Shown one piece after another: positions 1-11,543 of a stretch of DNA of 64,000 nt. This DNA comes from Streptomyces chattanoogensis (GTDB lineage: Bacteria; Actinomycetota; Actinomycetes; Streptomycetales; Streptomycetaceae). The notes under the pieces are model-generated. The model was not told where the DNA came from. It was given only the letters and a program-made list of their open reading frames with translations, and searched no databases. Positions within the stretch are counted from its first letter, which is position 1, and the number at the start of each line of letters is the position of its first letter. Location of the stretch: contig NZ_LGKG01000090.1 in assembly GCF_001294335.1 (NCBI RefSeq), positions 1-64,000 on the forward strand, in the 5' to 3' direction. Made by a program: the position numbers and the translations under genes.

Positions 1-718
<718 letters not shown>

Positions 719-727
719 CAGCCCAGA

Positions 728-755
728 GGGGGACACCGACGACACGGTGTCCCCC
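728..755 (+). terminator. Hairpin between carB and pyrD
   Basis: An 11-bp perfect stem (728-738 with 745-755) closes a 6-base loop and is followed by TTCTGG. It sits 10 bases after the carB stop and only 8 bases before the pyrD ribosome site (GAGGAC, 763-768). It may be a partial terminator or mRNA processing site, or it may tune pyrD expression inside the operon. Confidence 0.6.
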
Positions 756-775
756 TTCTGGTGAGGACAACCTTC

Positions 776-1893
<1,118 letters not shown>

Positions 1894-1897
<4 letters not shown>

Positions 1898-2733
1898 AGG
1901 TTCCGGAGCCCTTCGGTGCACGCCTGCGCCGCGCCATGGACGAGCGCGGCCCGCTCTGCGTCGGCATCGACCCGCACGCCTCGCTGCTGGCCGACTGGGG
2001 CCTGAACGACGATGTCGCGGGCCTGGCCCGCTTCACCCGCACCGTCGTGGAGGCGCTCGGCGAGCAGGTCGCCGTCTTCAAGCCGCAGTCCGCGTTCTTC
2101 GAGCGCTTCGGCTCGCGCGGGATCGCCGTCCTGGAGACCGCCGTCACCGAGGCCCGCGAGCGCGGCGCCCTGGTCCTGATGGACGCCAAGCGCGGCGACA
2201 TCGGCTCGACGATGGGCGCCTACGCCGACACCTACCTCGACCCGCGCAGCCCGCTGTTCTCCGACGCCGTCACCGTCAGCCCGTACCTGGGCTTCGGCTC
2301 GCTGCGCCCGGCACTGGACGCCGCCGTGCTGAACGGCTGCGGCGTCTTCGTCCTCGCCCTCACCTCCAACCCGGAGGGCGCCGAGGTCCAGCGCGCGGTA
2401 CGGGAGGACGGCCGCACCCTGGCCGCGACCATGCTCGGCCACCTCGCCGACGAGAACGCCGGCGCCGAGCCGCTGGGCTCCTTCGGCGCGGTCGTCGGCG
2501 CCACGCTCGGCGATCTCTCCTCGTTCGATCTGGCGGTCAACGGCCCGCTGCTCGCCCCCGGCATCGGCGCCCAGGGCGCCACCCCCGCCGACCTGCCGAC
2601 CGTCTTCGGGGACGCCGTACGCAATGTCGTCCCGAGCGTCAGCCGCGGCGTGCTCCGGCACGGTCCGGACGCCTCGGCTCTGCGCGCCGCGGCGGTCCGG
2701 TTCGCCGAAGAGGTGCGGACCGCGGTCGCCTGA
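1894..2733 (+). CDS. pyrF: Orotidine 5'-phosphate decarboxylase (type 2)
   Basis: This 279-residue protein catalyses the last step of UMP synthesis, decarboxylating OMP. The signature DAKRGDIG at residues 97-104 contains the catalytic Lys-Asp pair, and LCVGIDPHAS near residue 25 is the first substrate-binding motif. The length and motif spacing fit the long type 2 OMP decarboxylases of actinobacteria. Its ATG overlaps the pyrD stop (ATGA at 1894-1897). A clear terminator at 2776-2807 ends the pyrimidine operon. Confidence 0.96.
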
Positions 2734-2775
2734 GCGCTCCGAAGCGCTCTCCGGCAGGTGTTTTGGTCCCGAATT

Positions 2776-2807
2776 GTCCTGGTCAGCAGAGTCTGACCAG
2801 GACTTTT
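2776..2807 (+). terminator. Rho-independent terminator after pyrF
   Basis: A perfect 11-bp stem (2776-2786 with 2793-2803) with a 6-base loop is followed by TTTT (2804-2807). It separates the pyrimidine genes from mihF. The rest of the 226-base gap should contain the mihF promoter, which I could not pinpoint. Confidence 0.85.
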
Positions 2808-2959
2808 CGTCTGTTCTCGCTGACTCTGGCGCCCTTGCCCGCTAGTCTCCGACGAGAGCACCGCACGTAAGCGCGTTGTTCGTTGCTCCGCAGGTGCGGG
2901 GCGACTAGGTTCCACACCGGTCCGATATCCGACAGTTCTACATCCGAGGTGACGTAGGC

Positions 2960-3286
2960 GTGGCTCTTCCGCCCCTTACCCCTGAACAGCGCGCAGCCGC
3001 GCTCGAGAAGGCCGCCGCGGCTCGCCGGGAGCGCGCCGAGGTCAAGAATCGGCTCAAGCACTCCGGTGCATCCCTCCATGAGGTGATCAAGCAGGGCCAG
3101 GAGAACGATGTCATCGGCAAGATGAAGGTCTCCGCCCTCCTCGAGTCGCTGCCCGGCGTGGGCAAGGTCCGCGCCAAGCAGATCATGGAGCGGCTCGGGA
3201 TCTCCGAGAGCCGCCGCGTACGGGGTCTTGGCTCCAACCAGATCGCGTCGCTCGAGCGCGAGTTCGGCAGCAGCGCTGCCGGCTGA
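2960..3286 (+). CDS. mihF: Actinobacterial integration host factor (mIHF/sIHF)
   Basis: This 108-residue basic DNA-binding protein is the actinobacterial integration host factor, unrelated to proteobacterial IHF. It helps organise the nucleoid and, in studied species, affects sporulation and antibiotic production. The C-terminal helix-two turns-helix domain is visible as [20 protein letters not shown] followed by [14 protein letters not shown]. The N-terminal half is a charged Ala/Glu/Arg helix. GTG 2960 has GAGG ten bases upstream. Its place between pyrF and gmk is conserved in Streptomyces. Confidence 0.95.
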   Translation: MALPPLTPEQRAAALEKAAAARRERAEVKNRLKHSGASLHEVIKQGQENDVIGKMKVSALLESLPGVGKVRAKQIMERLGISESRRVRGLGSNQIASLEREFGSSAAG

Positions 3287-3297
3287 GAATCCCGGGT

Positions 3298-3316
3298 TTC
3301 CCGGCACTGCCGGGAA
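3298..3316 (+). terminator. Short hairpin after mihF
   Basis: An 8-bp perfect stem (3298-3305 with 3309-3316) has a 3-base loop and sits 12 bases after the mihF stop. There is no T run, so it is a weak terminator or mRNA 3'-end stabiliser. The gmk ATG follows 17 bases later. Confidence 0.5.
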
Positions 3317-3333
3317 GCTGGAATAATCGCTGC

Positions 3334-3939
3334 ATGAGTTCTGCAGTCTCCCGGGGGGCGACCCCCGTACCCCCGGTCAGACAACCGCGACTGACCGTGC
3401 TCTCCGGCCCCTCGGGGGTCGGTAAGAGCACGGTCGTCGCGCATCTGCGCAAAGTGCATCCCGAGGTCTGGCTCTCCGTTTCGGCCACCACCCGCAAGCC
3501 GCGCCCCGGGGAGCAGCACGGCGTCCAGTACTTCTTCGTCGAGGACGAGGAATTCGACAAGCTCATCGCCAATGGCGAGCTGCTGGAATGGGCCGAATTC
3601 GCGGGCAACCGCTACGGCACGCCGCGCAAGGCGGTCCTGGACCGTCTGGAGGCCGGGGAGCCGGTCCTGCTGGAGATCGATCTGCAGGGCGCCCGCCAGG
3701 TCCGCGAGTCCATGAAGGAAGCCCACCTCGTCTTCCTGGCCCCGCCGAGCTGGGACGAGCTGGTCCGCCGGCTCACCGGCCGGGGCACCGAGGCACCCGA
3801 GGTCATCGAGCGCCGGCTGGCGGCCGCCAGGGTGGAACTGGCCGCGGAGACGGAATTCGATGTGACCCTCGTCAACACCTCCGTCGAGGCCGTCAGCCGT
3901 GAGCTGCTAGCCTTGATGCTGCATCGATCCAGGGACTGA
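3334..3939 (+). CDS. gmk: Guanylate kinase
   Basis: The enzyme phosphorylates GMP to GDP with ATP, linking purine salvage and synthesis to GTP. The P-loop GPSGVGKST lies at residues 25-33, followed by the GMP-binding segment [19 protein letters not shown] and the later [13 protein letters not shown]. The 201-residue length is normal. There is no convincing ribosome site before ATG 3334. TAATCG (3324-3329) lies just upstream, so a very short leader is possible, but this is a guess. rpoZ follows 109 bases downstream, a common bacterial pairing. Confidence 0.96.
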   Translation: MSSAVSRGATPVPPVRQPRLTVLSGPSGVGKSTVVAHLRKVHPEVWLSVSATTRKPRPGEQHGVQYFFVEDEEFDKLIANGELLEWAEFAGNRYGTPRKAVLDRLEAGEPVLLEIDLQGARQVRESMKEAHLVFLAPPSWDELVRRLTGRGTEAPEVIERRLAAARVELAAETEFDVTLVNTSVEAVSRELLALMLHRSRD

Positions 3940-4048
3940 ACGCCGGCCGCCGACCCGCGGCGGCGAGCGGCTCCCCGGACCGTCACATTTTTGCGTTCTA
4001 TGCTTCACCCGGCTTTACGTCGGCTCCATCCCCTTCGGAAGGCAGAGA

Positions 4049-4321
4049 GTGTCCTCTTCCATCACCGCACCCGAGGGCATCATCAATCCGCCAATTGATG
4101 AGCTTCTCGAGGCCACCGACTCGAAGTACAGCCTTGTCATCTACGCCGCGAAGCGCGCGCGCCAGATCAACGCGTACTACTCGCAGCTCGGCGAGGGCCT
4201 GCTCGAGTACGTCGGTCCGCTCGTCGACACGCACGTCCACGAGAAGCCCCTGTCGATCTCGCTCCGCGAGATCAACGCGGGCCTGCTGACCTCCGAGGCC
4301 ATCGAGACCCCGGCTCAGTAA
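4049..4321 (+). CDS. rpoZ: RNA polymerase omega subunit
   Basis: This 90-residue protein is the small omega subunit, which assists folding and assembly of the beta' subunit. The core [20 protein letters not shown] and [12 protein letters not shown] is the omega signature. The actinobacterial C-terminal extension ([15 protein letters not shown]) is present. GTG 4049 is chosen because GGAAGG stands about 8 bases upstream and the N-terminus matches relatives. TATGCT at 3999-4004 could be a -10 element, but no matching -35 is visible. Confidence 0.95.
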   Translation: MSSSITAPEGIINPPIDELLEATDSKYSLVIYAAKRARQINAYYSQLGEGLLEYVGPLVDTHVHEKPLSISLREINAGLLTSEAIETPAQ

Positions 4322-4336
4322 GCGGAACAGCATCCT

Positions 4337-4375
4337 CACCACGGGCCCGGCGGGACGACCGCCGGGCCCGTGGTG
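4337..4375 (+). terminator. Strong hairpin between rpoZ and coaBC
   Basis: A perfect 17-bp GC-rich stem (4337-4353 with 4359-4375) closes a 5-base loop, without a following T run, which is usual for Streptomyces. It ends 12 bases before the coaBC ATG, so coaBC needs its own promoter or read-through. Confidence 0.85.
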
Positions 4376-4387
4376 TGTCATAGGGGC

Positions 4388-5629
4388 ATGAACAAGCAGC
4401 AGCAGGGGCAGGACCGGCCCAGGGTCGTCCTGGGTGTCAGTGGCGGGATCGCCGCGTACAAGGCGTGCGAGCTGCTGCGGCGGCTCACCGAGTCCGGGCA
4501 CGACGTACGCGTGGTGCCGACCGCCGCATCGCTGCACTTCATCGGCGAGGCCACCTGGGCGGCGCTGTCCGGCAACCCGGCCGGCACCGAGGTCTGGGAA
4601 TCCGTCCACGAGGTTCCGCATGTGCGCATCGGCCAGACCGCCGACCTCGTCGTGGTCGCCCCTGCCACCGCGGACCTGCTGGCCAAGGCCGCCCATGGCC
4701 TGGCCGACGACCTCCTGACGAACACGCTGCTCACCGCCCGCTGTCCGGTGATCTTCGCCCCCGCGATGCACACCGAGATGTGGGAGCACGCCGCCACCCA
4801 GGAGAACGTCGCCACCCTGCGCCGCCGCGGCGCGATCGTCATCGAGCCCGCGGTCGGCCGGCTGACCGGCGCCGACACCGGCAAGGGCCGCTTCCCGGAC
4901 CCCGTGGAGATCTTCGACCTCTGCCGGCGCGTGCTCGCCCGCGGCGACCGGGCCGTCACCCAGGACCTCGCGGGCCGCCACGTCGTCGTGACCGCGGGCG
5001 GCACCCGCGAGCCCCTGGACCCCGTCCGCTACCTGGGCAACCGCTCGTCCGGCAGGCAGGGCTACGCCCTCGCCCGTGCCGCGGCCGCGCGCGGCGCGCG
5101 GGTCACCCTGGTGGCGGGCAACACCGAGCTGCCCGACCCGGCCGGTGTGGACGTGCTTCCTGTCGGGACGGCCCGGCAGCTCCGCGAGGCCGTCCTCAAG
5201 GTTGCCGCGGACGCCGACGCGGTCGTCATGGCGGCCGCGGTGGCCGATTTCCGGCCGGCCGTCTACACCACCGGCAAGATCAAGAAGATCGACGGTGTGG
5301 AGCCCGAACCCATCACCCTCGTCCGCAATCCGGACATCCTCGCCGAACTCTCCGCGGACCGGCTCCGCCCCGGCCAGGTGGTCGTGGGTTTCGCCGCCGA
5401 GACCGACGACGTCCTCGCCAACGGTCGCGCCAAGCTCGCCCGCAAGGGGTGTGACCTGCTGGTCGTCAATGAGGTCGGCGAGGACAAGGCCTTCGGCTCG
5501 GCCGAGAACGAAGCGGTGGTCCTCGCCGCGGACGGGACCGAGACCCCGGTGCCGTACGGCCCCAAGGAGGCCCTGGCCGAAACCGTGTGGGACCTCGTCG
5601 TCCCCCGTCTCGCGGGTCCCCGCGGCTGA
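4388..5629 (+). CDS. coaBC: Bifunctional phosphopantothenoylcysteine decarboxylase / phosphopantothenate-cysteine ligase
   Basis: This 413-residue protein joins cysteine to 4'-phosphopantothenate and then decarboxylates the product, two steps of coenzyme A synthesis. The N-terminal flavin-dependent CoaC half starts VVLGVSGGIAAYKACELLRR and has the APAMHTEMW region. The CoaB half starts near residue 198 with VVVTAGGTREPLDPVRYLGN and ends with GFAAETDD and LLVVNEVGEDKAFG. ATG 4388 matches family N-termini, but AGGGG is only one base away. GTG codons at 4370 and 4373 lie inside the terminator stem, so the start may be on a leaderless transcript. Confidence 0.95.
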   Translation: MNKQQQGQDRPRVVLGVSGGIAAYKACELLRRLTESGHDVRVVPTAASLHFIGEATWAALSGNPAGTEVWESVHEVPHVRIGQTADLVVVAPATADLLAKAAHGLADDLLTNTLLTARCPVIFAPAMHTEMWEHAATQENVATLRRRGAIVIEPAVGRLTGADTGKGRFPDPVEIFDLCRRVLARGDRAVTQDLAGRHVVVTAGGTREPLDPVRYLGNRSSGRQGYALARAAAARGARVTLVAGNTELPDPAGVDVLPVGTARQLREAVLKVAADADAVVMAAAVADFRPAVYTTGKIKKIDGVEPEPITLVRNPDILAELSADRLRPGQVVVGFAAETDDVLANGRAKLARKGCDLLVVNEVGEDKAFGSAENEAVVLAADGTETPVPYGPKEALAETVWDLVVPRLAGPRG

Positions 5630-5890
5630 ACCTGCCCTGCAGACCCGAACGGCCCAATGGCCCCGAACCCGCCGGAATCCACCTCGGCGTGTCCCCTTGA
5701 CTCGGCCCCTGCCTGGGGTGATCGTCCTACGGTGGGTCGTGGTGTCCCAGGTCACGGGGGGTCCATAAATCGAGACTGCGTGCCCGAACGTCACATACGA
5801 CCGATAAACTGACCGTGGATCGGGCCGAGCGCAGCTCTCGGCCCTTCCGCCAATGATCAGCCAGCAGCCGCTGCAACCCCAGGGAGCGAT

Positions 5891-7099
5891 GTGTCCCGCC
5901 GCCTGTTCACCTCGGAGTCCGTCACCGAGGGCCACCCCGACAAGATCGCTGACCAGATCAGCGACACGATTCTCGACGCGCTCCTCAAGGAGGACCCGAC
6001 CTCCCGGGTCGCCGTCGAGACGCTGATCACCACCGGCCTGGTCCATGTGGCCGGCGAGGTGACGACCAAGGCGTACGCCGACATCCCCAACCTCGTCCGC
6101 AACAAGATCCTGGACATCGGCTACGACTCGTCCAAGAAGGGCTTCGACGGCGCTTCCTGTGGCGTCTCGGTGTCCATCGGTGCGCAGTCCCCGGACATCG
6201 CCCAGGGCGTCGACACCGCGCACGAGTACCGCGTCGAGGGCGACGACGACGAGCTGGACCGACAGGGCGCCGGCGACCAGGGCCTGATGTTCGGCTACGC
6301 CTGCGACGAGACCCCGGAGCTGATGCCGCTCCCGATCTACCTCGCGCACCGGCTCTCCCGCCGCCTGTCCGAGGTCCGCAAGAACGGCACCATCCCCTAC
6401 CTGCGTCCCGACGGCAAGACCCAGGTCACCATCGAGTACGACGGCCCCAAGGCCGTCCGCCTCGACACCGTCGTCGTCTCCTCGCAGCACGCCTCGGACA
6501 TCGACCTCGACTCCCTCCTCGCGCCCGACATCCGCGAGTTCGTGGTCGAGCACGTCCTGGGCCAGCTCGTCGAGGACGGCATCAAGCTGGACACCGACGG
6601 CTACCGCCTGCTGGTCAACCCGACCGGCCGCTTCGAGATCGGCGGCCCGATGGGCGACGCCGGCCTGACCGGCCGCAAGATCATCATCGACACCTACGGC
6701 GGCATGGCCCGCCACGGCGGCGGTGCCTTCTCCGGCAAGGACCCGTCCAAGGTCGACCGCTCGGCCGCCTACGCGATGCGCTGGGTCGCCAAGAACGTCG
6801 TCGCCGCCGGCCTCGCGCAGCGCTGCGAGGTCCAGGTCGCGTACGCCATCGGCAAGGCCGAGCCCGTCGGCCTCTTCGTCGAGACCTTCGGCACCGCCAC
6901 CGTCGACGTCGAGAAGATCGAGCAGGCCATCGGCGAGGTCTTCGACCTCCGCCCGGCCGCGATCATCCGCGACCTCGACCTGCTCCGCCCGATCTACTCC
7001 CAGACCGCCGCCTACGGCCACTTCGGCCGTGAGCTGGAGGACTTCACCTGGGAGCGCACGGACCGGGTGGACGCGCTGAAGAAGGCTGCGGGGCTGTAA
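5891..7099 (+). CDS. metK: S-adenosylmethionine synthetase
   Basis: The 402-residue enzyme makes SAM from methionine and ATP. Family motifs are intact: [20 protein letters not shown] at the N-terminus, [12 protein letters not shown] (ATP/methionine binding) and [16 protein letters not shown] (P-loop-like). GTG 5891 has AGGGAG 5-10 bases upstream. The 261-base gap before it contains TTGACT near 5698 and an AT-richer patch around 5800, but I see no SAM riboswitch and no certain promoter. SAM supply is linked to secondary metabolism in Streptomyces. Confidence 0.97.
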   Translation: MSRRLFTSESVTEGHPDKIADQISDTILDALLKEDPTSRVAVETLITTGLVHVAGEVTTKAYADIPNLVRNKILDIGYDSSKKGFDGASCGVSVSIGAQSPDIAQGVDTAHEYRVEGDDDELDRQGAGDQGLMFGYACDETPELMPLPIYLAHRLSRRLSEVRKNGTIPYLRPDGKTQVTIEYDGPKAVRLDTVVVSSQHASDIDLDSLLAPDIREFVVEHVLGQLVEDGIKLDTDGYRLLVNPTGRFEIGGPMGDAGLTGRKIIIDTYGGMARHGGGAFSGKDPSKVDRSAAYAMRWVAKNVVAAGLAQRCEVQVAYAIGKAEPVGLFVETFGTATVDVEKIEQAIGEVFDLRPAAIIRDLDLLRPIYSQTAAYGHFGRELEDFTWERTDRVDALKKAAGL

Positions 7100-7118
7100 G
7101 ACACCGCGCACCTGCCAG

Positions 7119-7159
7119 GGCTGTGGCCCCGGACCGTCCGACGGTCCGGGGCCACAGCC
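7119..7159 (+). terminator. Terminator after metK
   Basis: A perfect 19-bp stem (7119-7137 with 7141-7159) with a 3-base loop follows the metK stop by 19 bases and is followed by TCTTT. It is the strongest hairpin in the window. Confidence 0.9.
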
Positions 7160-7179
7160 GTCTTTCGGCGGGGCCGACG

Positions 7180-7338
7180 CGCATGTATCTGCGCACACGC
7201 ACCTGCGCACACGAACCCGCGCACCCGCACCTCCGCACACTCACCCGCGCACACTCACCCGCCCACCCCCCGAAGGGGGGTGGGCGGCGGGGAAAAACAA
7301 AAGGGGCGGGTGGGCGGCGGGGCAGGGGTGCGTGGCTG
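7180..7338. repeat. Low-complexity repeats in the metK-priA gap
   Basis: The 347-base gap after metK has no gene. From about 7180 to 7262 it is built of CGCACAC/CGCACCC-like units rich in alternating purine-pyrimidine steps. Bases 7262-7284 form a 10-bp stem with a GAA loop. The G-rich block GGGTGGGCGGCGGGG then occurs twice (7280-7295 and 7308-7322), separated by an A-rich spacer. The G blocks could form G-quadruplexes on the + strand. No tandem-repeat gene or CRISPR is present. Confidence 0.6.
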
Positions 7339-7433
7339 GTCTCCACGGCCCGTTCACGGGAGGTCTCCCGTGCCCGGTCGCAGGCGTTCTCCGGGCTCGT
7401 CCACAGGCATCGGCCGCTGTCGGTGCCGTCTGC

Positions 7434-7447
7434 TAAGACTGATGCTG
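7434..7447 (+). promoter_or_regulatory. Possible -10 element for leaderless priA
   Basis: TAAGAC at 7434-7439 resembles the Streptomyces TAGRRT -10 box and places transcription start at about the GTG of priA (7447). No ribosome site precedes that GTG, which fits a leaderless mRNA. No -35 is recognisable. Confidence 0.35.
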
Positions 7448-9585
7448 TGAGCAGTGAGAACGGGCGGGATCCGGGGGAGCGGGGCGAGCAGCTGGCGCTG
7501 ATCCGGGAGACCGTGCGCAAGGCGAAGGCGCCACGGGCCAAGCCGCGGACGTGGCGGGGGGCGGCGCTGGCGGGGGAGCTGCCGGTGGCACGGGTGCTGG
7601 TGGACAAGGGGCCGGTGCATCTCGACAAGCTGTGGGATTACGCCGTGCCCGCGGCGATGGACCGTGAGGCGCAGCCCGGGGTGCGGGTGCGGGTGCGGTT
7701 CGGGGCGGGGACCGGGAAGGTGCGGGAGGGGCGGCGCGAGGGCGGGGGACTGCTCGACGGGTACATCGTCGAGCGCATCGCGGAGTCGGACTACCGGGGG
7801 CCGCTGGCGGCCCTCACCCAGGTCGTCTCGCCGGAGCCGGTGCTCTCTCCTGCGCTGCTGGCGCTGTGCCGGGCGGTGGCCGACCGGTATGCCGGCTCGC
7901 TCGCCGACGTGCTGCAGCTGGCCGTTCCGCCCCGTAATGCCAAGGCCGAGGCGGAGCGCTTCCCCGCGCCGCCGCCACCGCCGGCCGTGCCTCCCCTGGC
8001 GAGCTGGGCGCGCTATCCGGACGGCCCGGCGTTCCTGGAGGCGCTGGGGGGCGGGGGTGCGCCGCGCGCGGTGTGGACCGCCCTGCCGGGGCCGCACTGG
8101 CCGTGGGAGCTGGCCGCGGCGGTGGCGGCGACCCTGGCGTCCGGGCGCGGTGCCCTGGTCGTGATGCCGGACGGGCGGTCGGCGGCCCGGGTCGATGCGG
8201 CGCTGACCGAGCTGGTGGGGCCGGGGGTGCATGCCCTGCTGGTGGCGGATTCGGGCCCCGAGGAGCGCTACCGCCGCTGGCTGGCGATACGCCGGGGTGC
8301 GGTGCGCGCCGTCGTGGGCACCCGCGCCGCCATGTACGCACCGGTGGCGGATCTGGGGCTCGTCGCCATCTGGGACGACGGGAATTCCAGTCACAGCGAC
8401 ACCCATGCCCCCCATCCGCACGCCCGGGACGTCCTGCTGCTCCGCGCCGTCCAGGAGAAGGCGGCCTGCCTGATCGGCGATCTGGGGCGCACGGTGGAGG
8501 CCACCCAGCTGGTGGAGAACGGCTGGGCGCGGGCGCTGGAGGCCGGCCGCGAACAGGTGCGCGCGGCCGCGCCGTTGATCCGTACGGTCGATGACCTGGA
8601 GGCGGCCCGCGATGAGGCCGCGCGTGCCGCGCGGCTGCCGTCGCTCGCCTGGCAGACGGCGCGCGCGGGGCTGGCCCGGGGCCCGGTGCTGGTGCAGGTG
8701 CCGCGCCGGGGGTACGTACCGAGACTGGCCTGTGAGCGGTGCCGGGAGCCCGCCCGGTGCCGGCACTGCGCCGGACCGCTGGAGGCGCACGGCGACGACC
8801 GGCCGATGGAGTGCGGCTGGTGTGGCCGGGAGGCGCCGGACTGGCACTGCGTGGCGTGCGGGAATGCGCGGCTGCGGGCGCAGATCGTGGGCGCGCGGCG
8901 TACGGCCGAGGAGCTCGGGCGGGCCTTCCCCACGGTTCCTGTGCGCACCTCCGGCCGTGACCACATCCTCGACACGGTGCCCGACCGGCCCGCTCTCGTG
9001 GTGTCCACGCCGGGCGCGGAGCCCGTCGCCGAGGGCGGCTATGCCGCCGCGCTGCTCCTGGACGGCTGGGCATTGCTGGGGCGGCCGGATCTGCGGGCGG
9101 GGGAGGAGGCGCTACGGCGCTGGCTGGGGGCCGCAGCGCTGGTGCGGGGGCAGGCGGACGGGGGCACGGTGGCGGTGATCGCGGAGCCGACGCTGCGGCC
9201 GGTGCAGGCGCTGGTGCGCTGGGATCCGGTCGGGCATGCCGTACGGGAGCTGTCCGAGCGGGCCGAGCTCGGGTTTCCGCCGGTGTCGCGGATGGCCTCG
9301 GTGGCCGGGCGGCCGGAGGATGTGGCGGAGCTGCTCGGTGCCGCCGGACTCCCCTCCGGGGCAGAGGTGCTGGGGCCCGTGCCGCTGCCGGTGACGGATC
9401 CGGGGCGGCCCCGCAGGCCGGGCGATCCCCCGCCGGGGGAGACATGGGAGCGGGCGCTGGTACGGGTCCGGCCGGGGCAGGGTGCGGCGCTCGCGGCGGC
9501 GCTGAAGGCGGCGCGGGCGGCGCGGCTGGTCAAGCGTGAGGGGGAGGCGGTGCGGGTGCGGATCGATCCGCTCGATCTGGGGTGA
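7447..9585 (+). CDS. priA: PriA-like primosomal protein N', probably without helicase activity
   Basis: PriA restarts stalled replication forks. This 712-residue protein keeps the N-terminal DNA-binding part (VARVLVDKGPVHLDKLWDYA), the zinc-binding cysteine cluster CERCREPARCRHC...CGWCGREAPDWHCVACG in the middle, and the C-terminal PriA domain. The helicase core is eroded: where Walker A (GVTGSGKTE) belongs there is ALPGPHWPWELAAAV, and the DEEHD-type Walker B is replaced by WDDGNSSHSD. This loss is known for actinobacterial PriA. It could still act as a loading or scaffold protein. GTG 7447 was chosen by homology; longer upstream reading frame is repetitive and unlikely to be coding. Confidence 0.9.
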   Translation: MSSENGRDPGERGEQLALIRETVRKAKAPRAKPRTWRGAALAGELPVARVLVDKGPVHLDKLWDYAVPAAMDREAQPGVRVRVRFGAGTGKVREGRREGGGLLDGYIVERIAESDYRGPLAALTQVVSPEPVLSPALLALCRAVADRYAGSLADVLQLAVPPRNAKAEAERFPAPPPPPAVPPLASWARYPDGPAFLEALGGGGAPRAVWTALPGPHWPWELAAAVAATLASGRGALVVMPDGRSAARVDAALTELVGPGVHALLVADSGPEERYRRWLAIRRGAVRAVVGTRAAMYAPVADLGLVAIWDDGNSSHSDTHAPHPHARDVLLLRAVQEKAACLIGDLGRTVEATQLVENGWARALEAGREQVRAAAPLIRTVDDLEAARDEAARAARLPSLAWQTARAGLARGPVLVQVPRRGYVPRLACERCREPARCRHCAGPLEAHGDDRPMECGWCGREAPDWHCVACGNARLRAQIVGARRTAEELGRAFPTVPVRTSGRDHILDTVPDRPALVVSTPGAEPVAEGGYAAALLLDGWALLGRPDLRAGEEALRRWLGAAALVRGQADGGTVAVIAEPTLRPVQALVRWDPVGHAVRELSERAELGFPPVSRMASVAGRPEDVAELLGAAGLPSGAEVLGPVPLPVTDPGRPRRPGDPPPGETWERALVRVRPGQGAALAAALKAARAARLVKREGEAVRVRIDPLDLG

Positions 9586-9699
9586 GCGCAGCCGGCTTCG
9601 GCCTGGGGTGTCCCGGCCGGGACGCCGCCCCGGGGCCCCGGCCGGCGGGCGGTCCCGGGGCGCCGGCGGGCGGCGGCATGCACACCGGCGAACGCGGCG

Positions 9700-10452
<753 letters not shown>

Positions 10453-10527
10453 TCAGGAACCGTAGACTGGTGCGCCGTTCCGCTGCGTGTGATGCACGTG
10501 ATGCATGTGAGAGGTAGTGCGCCACCC

Positions 10528-11466
10528 ATGAGGCTTGTCTTCGCCGGCACCCCCGAGGTCGCCGTGCCCGCCCTCGACGCCCTGATCGCCTCGGACCGGC
10601 ACGAGGTCGTCGCCGTCGTGACCCGGCCCGACGCGCCGTCCGGCCGTGGCCGCAGGCTGGTCGCGAGCCCCGTCGCGGAGCGCGCGGAGGAGGCGGGCAT
10701 CGAGCTCCTCAAGCCCGTCAAGCCACGCGACGAGGACTTCCTGGCACGGCTGCGCGAGATCGCACCGGACTGCTGCCCGGTGGTCGCCTACGGCGCCCTG
10801 CTGCCGAAGGTCGCCCTCGACATCCCCGCCCGGGGGTGGGTCAATCTGCACTTCTCGCTGCTGCCCGCGTGGCGTGGCGCGGCGCCCGTCCAGCACGCCG
10901 TCCTCGCGGGGGACGAGGTGACCGGCGCCTCGACCTTCCAGATCGAGCAGGGACTGGACTCCGGCCCGGTCTACGGCGTGCTGACCGAGCAGGTCCGGCC
11001 GACCGACACCAGCGGCGATCTGCTCACCCGGCTGGCGTTCGCGGGCGCCGGGCTGCTCACCGCGACCATGGACGGCATCGAGGACGGCACCCTGCACCCC
11101 GTCCGGCAGCCGGCCGAGGGAATCACCCTCGCGCCGAAGATCGAAGTTGAGGACGCCAGGGTGGATTGGACGGCCCCGGCGCTGCGCGCCGACCGGCTCA
11201 TCCGGGCCTGCGCGCCCGCCCCCGGCGCCTGGACGGTCTTCCGCGGCGAGCGCCTCAAGCTGATGTCCGCCGCCCTGGTGGCGGACCGCACGGACCTCGC
11301 CCCCGGCGAACTCGCCGTCACCAAGAAGGCGGTGTACGCCGGCACCGGCAGTCACGCCCTCGAACTGGTCTGGGTCCAGCCGCAGGGCAAGAAGCCGATG
11401 AAGGCCGCCGACTGGGCCCGCGGCGTGCGCATCGAGGCCGGGGAGCGGCTGGGGGACGCTCCGTAG
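10528..11466 (+). CDS. fmt: Methionyl-tRNA formyltransferase
   Basis: The 312-residue enzyme formylates initiator Met-tRNA using 10-formyltetrahydrofolate. The N-terminus [20 protein letters not shown] and the catalytic stretch [17 protein letters not shown] (Asn-His plus the SLLPxxRG motif) are diagnostic, and the C-terminal OB-fold region is present ([20 protein letters not shown]). ATG 10528 fits the family; GAGAGG lies 14 bases away, longer than ideal. TAGACT at 10463-10468 could be its -10 box. rsmB follows 77 bases later, a typical fmt-rsmB pair. Confidence 0.96.
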   Translation: MRLVFAGTPEVAVPALDALIASDRHEVVAVVTRPDAPSGRGRRLVASPVAERAEEAGIELLKPVKPRDEDFLARLREIAPDCCPVVAYGALLPKVALDIPARGWVNLHFSLLPAWRGAAPVQHAVLAGDEVTGASTFQIEQGLDSGPVYGVLTEQVRPTDTSGDLLTRLAFAGAGLLTATMDGIEDGTLHPVRQPAEGITLAPKIEVEDARVDWTAPALRADRLIRACAPAPGAWTVFRGERLKLMSAALVADRTDLAPGELAVTKKAVYAGTGSHALELVWVQPQGKKPMKAADWARGVRIEAGERLGDAP

Positions 11467-11543
11467 GCCGGGCGTAGGCTGGGATCAGCCCCTCGGGCCG
11501 TTCCCCGGGCCATCCCCTCCCCTCGTATCCGGAGCACCTTTCT

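Noticed and set aside
5630..5890. SAM riboswitch before metK
   Set aside because: None of the conserved SAM-I, SAM-II or SAM-IV core elements could be seen.
3998..7240. A 1,080-residue open frame on the minus strand across rpoZ, coaBC and metK
   Set aside because: It is a shadow of three well-recognised genes on the other strand, with low-complexity Gly/Asp/Val composition and no domains.
7180..7262. CGCACAC-type repeats as a CRISPR array
   Set aside because: Units are short, irregular and without spacers of constant length; this is low-complexity DNA.
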